The translations under genes were made by a program, and so were the position numbers. The notes under the pieces are model-generated. The model was not told the DNA's origin, searched no databases, and was given only the letters and a program-made list of their open reading frames with translations. Source: Falsirhodobacter sp. 20TX0035 (GTDB taxonomy: Bacteria > Pseudomonadota > Alphaproteobacteria > Rhodobacterales > Rhodobacteraceae). Taken from it: 64,000 nucleotides of DNA. Location: contig NZ_JAQMHV010000001.1 in assembly GCF_028307215.1 (NCBI RefSeq), positions 558,001 to 622,000 on the forward strand. The letters are read 5' to 3'. Of this stretch, positions 61,903 through 64,000 are shown piece after piece (within the stretch, counting starts at the first letter, position 1; every line of letters begins with the position of its first letter).

Positions 61903-62963
61903 CCTCCGCGCGACATGAGGCCAAGGGCTTCCAGTTGCCGCCAGCCCGTCAGCCGCCGGGCGTGGGGGTGCCAAAGGTCCGGGTCGGCCGCCACCGCGTC
62001 GTAATACCCCGCGTAAAGGGATCCGTCGAAGAAATGCTCCCCCCGCGCCTTTTCGATGATGGCGCGCGCGGGGGCGGAGTCGAGGAATTTCGTGTGCAGC
62101 AGAACGCCCGACGGCCACTCCCCGCCATCCTCGGCGTAGAAGTGGTTCAGGCGGCGCGGCAGGGCCGAGTGGGTGGAGTTCACATAGGCGAAATGCCGCT
62201 GCCAGTGGATCAGGGGGACCTTGTTCAGCGTCGGCCCGCGGCGCGGGTCGTCCAGAAGCGCGCGGCTGCGCGGCCCGCCTTGGATCCAGAAGTTGCGCAT
62301 CCGCGGCTGCACCTGAACCGAGTAGTTGCCCGCGTCGAACCAGCACAGGGTGCGCAGCGGATCGTCGGGATCGCCGGCGGTCCCGATGGGCCCCTTGGGA
62401 TACAGGTCCAGCATCATGGCGGGGAACATGTCCTGCCTCGCCCGTTCCAGCCAGCCGGTCAGGGCGCGCAGGTCGCGGCTGTCGCAATAGGGATAGATCA
62501 GCAGCTCGTCCGCATCCAGCGTCAGGCACCAGCGCCCATGCCCGTGGCGGCGTTGCAGCCAGGTCGTCCAGTCCAGCCCGAAGCGCGCCGCCTTGTAGCC
62601 GGCCTTGGTGGACCACAGCGATACGTCCGGCTGGTCCAGCAGGACGTCGACCGTGCCGTCCTCGCTGTTGTTGTCCACAAACAGGAAATGATCGACCCCC
62701 AGCGCGCGGTGGTGCCGCAGGAAATGCGGCAGCCGCGCCCGTTCGTTGCGGACCGCCGAAAAGCACAGGATGGCCCGGGGGGGCAGCATGCCGGTCCGGT
62801 CGCGCAGGGGCGTCAGGTCGCCCCCGCTGCGCCCGGCCTGTCGCAGCAGGCGTCGCCGTTTCCACCACAATCCATAAGCAATGCGCCATTCGCGGGGCGA
62901 ATGGCGCATCGGAGGCAAGTCGAGCAGGGAAACGGGCAGGGCGTTGGGGCTCCGCCGGATCAC
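61893..62963 (-). CDS. glycosyltransferase (Glyco_tranf_2_4 family), copy 1
   Basis: 356 residues from GTG 62963, only 4 bases after the galU stop. Same family: LCFSAVRNERARLPHFLRHH, FLFVDNNSEDGT, LTLDADELLIYPY and the end DLWHPHARRLTGWRQLEALG. Both copies share LYPKGPIG/MYPQGPIG and NFWIQGGPRSRAL/NLWIQGGPRGRAF. Expected to use a UDP-sugar; galU next door supplies UDP-glucose. Confidence 0.85.
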   Translation of the reverse strand: MIRRSPNALPVSLLDLPPMRHSPREWRIAYGLWWKRRRLLRQAGRSGGDLTPLRDRTGMLPPRAILCFSAVRNERARLPHFLRHHRALGVDHFLFVDNNSEDGTVDVLLDQPDVSLWSTKAGYKAARFGLDWTTWLQRRHGHGRWCLTLDADELLIYPYCDSRDLRALTGWLERARQDMFPAMMLDLYPKGPIGTAGDPDDPLRTLCWFDAGNYSVQVQPRMRNFWIQGGPRSRALLDDPRRGPTLNKVPLIHWQRHFAYVNSTHSALPRRLNHFYAEDGGEWPSGVLLHTKFLDSAPARAIIEKARGEHFFDGSLYAGYYDAVAADPDLWHPHARRLTGWRQLEALGLMSRGGWV

Positions 62964-62967
62964 GTGC

Positions 62968-63861
62968 TTATTGCGCCGCTTTCCGGGCCGCGACGATGTC
63001 GTTCAGGAACTGGCTGAACTCGTCCTTCAGGTCGTCGCGCGCCAGTCCGAAGGCCACGGTGGCCTGCAGGAAGCCGGCCTTCGAACCGCAGTCGTAGCGT
63101 TCGCCGCGGAAGCGGAAGCCGAAGACGTTGTTCGACGTCGTGATTTCCTTGGCGATGGCGTCGGTCAGCTGGATCTCGCCGCCCGCACCGGTTTCCTTCT
63201 TGTCCAGCGTGTCCAGCACGGAGGGCGTCAGGATGTAGCGGCCGATCACGGCCAGGTTCGACGGCGGGTTGGACTTGGGCTTTTCGACCATGCCCTTCAC
63301 GCGGACCATGTTGCCCATGTCCTCGGACACGTCGAGGATGCCGTAGGACTTTGTCGCCTCGACCGGAACCTCCATCGCGGCCACGATGTTGCCGCCGGTC
63401 TGTTCGTAGGCTTCCACCATCTGCTTCAGGCAGGGGGTGTCGCCGGTGATGACGTCGTCGGGCAGCATGACGGCAAAGGGCTCGTCGCCGATCAGGCGGC
63501 GGGCGCACCAGACCGCATGGCCCAGACCTAGGGCGCGGTGCTGGCGGACATAGGCGATCTTGCCGTCGTCCATGTTGGTGCTGTTCAGGATCTTCAGCAG
63601 GTCGTCCTTGCCGGATGCCTTCAGCGACGCCTCAAGCGTGGGCGACACGTCAAAATAGTCTTCCAGCGCGGATTTCCCGCGCGAGGTCACGAAGATGAAC
63701 TCCTCGATCCCGGCTTCGCGCGCTTCGTCGATCGCGTACTGGACCAGGGGACGGTCCACCAGGGAAAGGATCTCCTTGGGGACGGATTTGGTGGCCGGAA
63801 GGAAACGTGTTCCCATACCAGCGACCGGGAAGACGGCTTTCGTGACCTTCTTGATGCTCAT
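62968..63861 (-). CDS. galU: UTP-glucose-1-phosphate uridylyltransferase
   Basis: 297 residues from ATG 63861. Makes UDP-glucose for glycans. The nucleotidyltransferase motif is VFPVAGMGTRFLPATKSVPK, followed by EEFIFVTSRGKSALEDYFD, VMLPDDVI and VEKPK. First gene of the operon galU-GT-GT-GT14-sulfotransferase. The 139 bases to the window end (63862-64000) are moderately AT-rich and hold its promoter; no gene seen there. Confidence 0.96.
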   Translation of the reverse strand: MSIKKVTKAVFPVAGMGTRFLPATKSVPKEILSLVDRPLVQYAIDEAREAGIEEFIFVTSRGKSALEDYFDVSPTLEASLKASGKDDLLKILNSTNMDDGKIAYVRQHRALGLGHAVWCARRLIGDEPFAVMLPDDVITGDTPCLKQMVEAYEQTGGNIVAAMEVPVEATKSYGILDVSEDMGNMVRVKGMVEKPKSNPPSNLAVIGRYILTPSVLDTLDKKETGAGGEIQLTDAIAKEITTSNNVFGFRFRGERYDCGSKAGFLQATVAFGLARDDLKDEFSQFLNDIVAARKAAQ

Positions 63862-64000
63862 GACTCTCACATATTGGTGACATCGACGCGATGCCAGTAA
63901 GCGGAAATCGTATCGTCCTGACAAGTGATCCGACGATCCGACCGGAACAGTAGAACGGTTCCGGTCCTTTTCAAGTGAACTATCGGAAAAGTTGAACGGA

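Overview
The window is high-GC DNA from an alphaproteobacterium, almost certainly Rhodobacteraceae (Rhodobacter/Paracoccus-like). The clues are a RegB/RegA (PrrB/PrrA) redox pair, a bo3/ba3-type quinol oxidase operon that carries its own SURF1, a fused cysNC, the kdsD-lptC-lptA-lptB-hpf-ptsN block, short RNase D, and two-module sulfotransferase and Glyco_tranf_2_4 genes. Most of it is densely packed chromosomal DNA in short operons with 1-30 base overlaps. Two stretches are scarred by gene fragments (1.5-3.0 kb and 13.5-14.1 kb).

Layout. 0-1.5 kb: 3'-truncated type I secretion ABC protein. 1.5-3.0 kb: graveyard of a TniB-like transposition ATPase, a D,D-carboxypeptidase fragment and an IS3 orfA with an in-frame stop. 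3.0-8.5 kb: ECF sigma/anti-sigma pair, a divergent subtilase with a polyaspartate tract, and a two-gene operon (P-loop NTPase plus an ABC exporter with a degenerate ATPase domain). Three similar ECF-type promoters link these genes. 8.6-13.5 kb: peptide/nickel-type ABC importer with a fused permease behind a perfect Zur-like operator, followed by remnants of a COG0523 GTPase and a helix-turn-helix gene. 14.2-17.7 kb: tRNA-Arg(CCU), LacI regulator, mtaB, dapF, tRNA-Lys(UUU). 18.5-24 kb: small periplasmic and membrane proteins, a second ECF sigma/anti-sigma/fasciclin group, a GST and a cell-wall hydrolase. 23.9-30.6 kb (minus): cyoABCD-surf1-regB-regA in one run. 30.8-41.3 kb: MHS transporter, cysD-cysNC, recQ, yggT, an MFS gene, mepA, a phytase-like esterase and yhhQ. 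41.3-42.0 kb: arfB behind an unusual RNA leader. 42-50 kb: ctpA, envC, gpmI, trhO, pncA, pncB, rppH. 50-57.7 kb: peroxiredoxin, FAH protein, phosphoesterase, rnd, Kdo/Lpt genes, hpf, ptsN. 57.7-63.9 kb (minus): galU, two paralogous glycosyltransferases, a GT14-like protein and a sulfotransferase, a likely surface-polysaccharide operon.

The most unusual signal is the leader of arfB, the tmRNA-independent ribosome-rescue factor. It holds a 17-base perfect complement of the 16S rRNA 3' end as the Shine-Dalgarno of an 18-codon ORF. About 100 bases downstream lies a 15-base near-copy of that same 16S tail, which can pair with and mask the Shine-Dalgarno. A 12-bp hairpin follows directly before arfB. 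This looks like an RNA switch whose Shine-Dalgarno is contested by the ribosome and an internal ribosome mimic. I know of no description of it.
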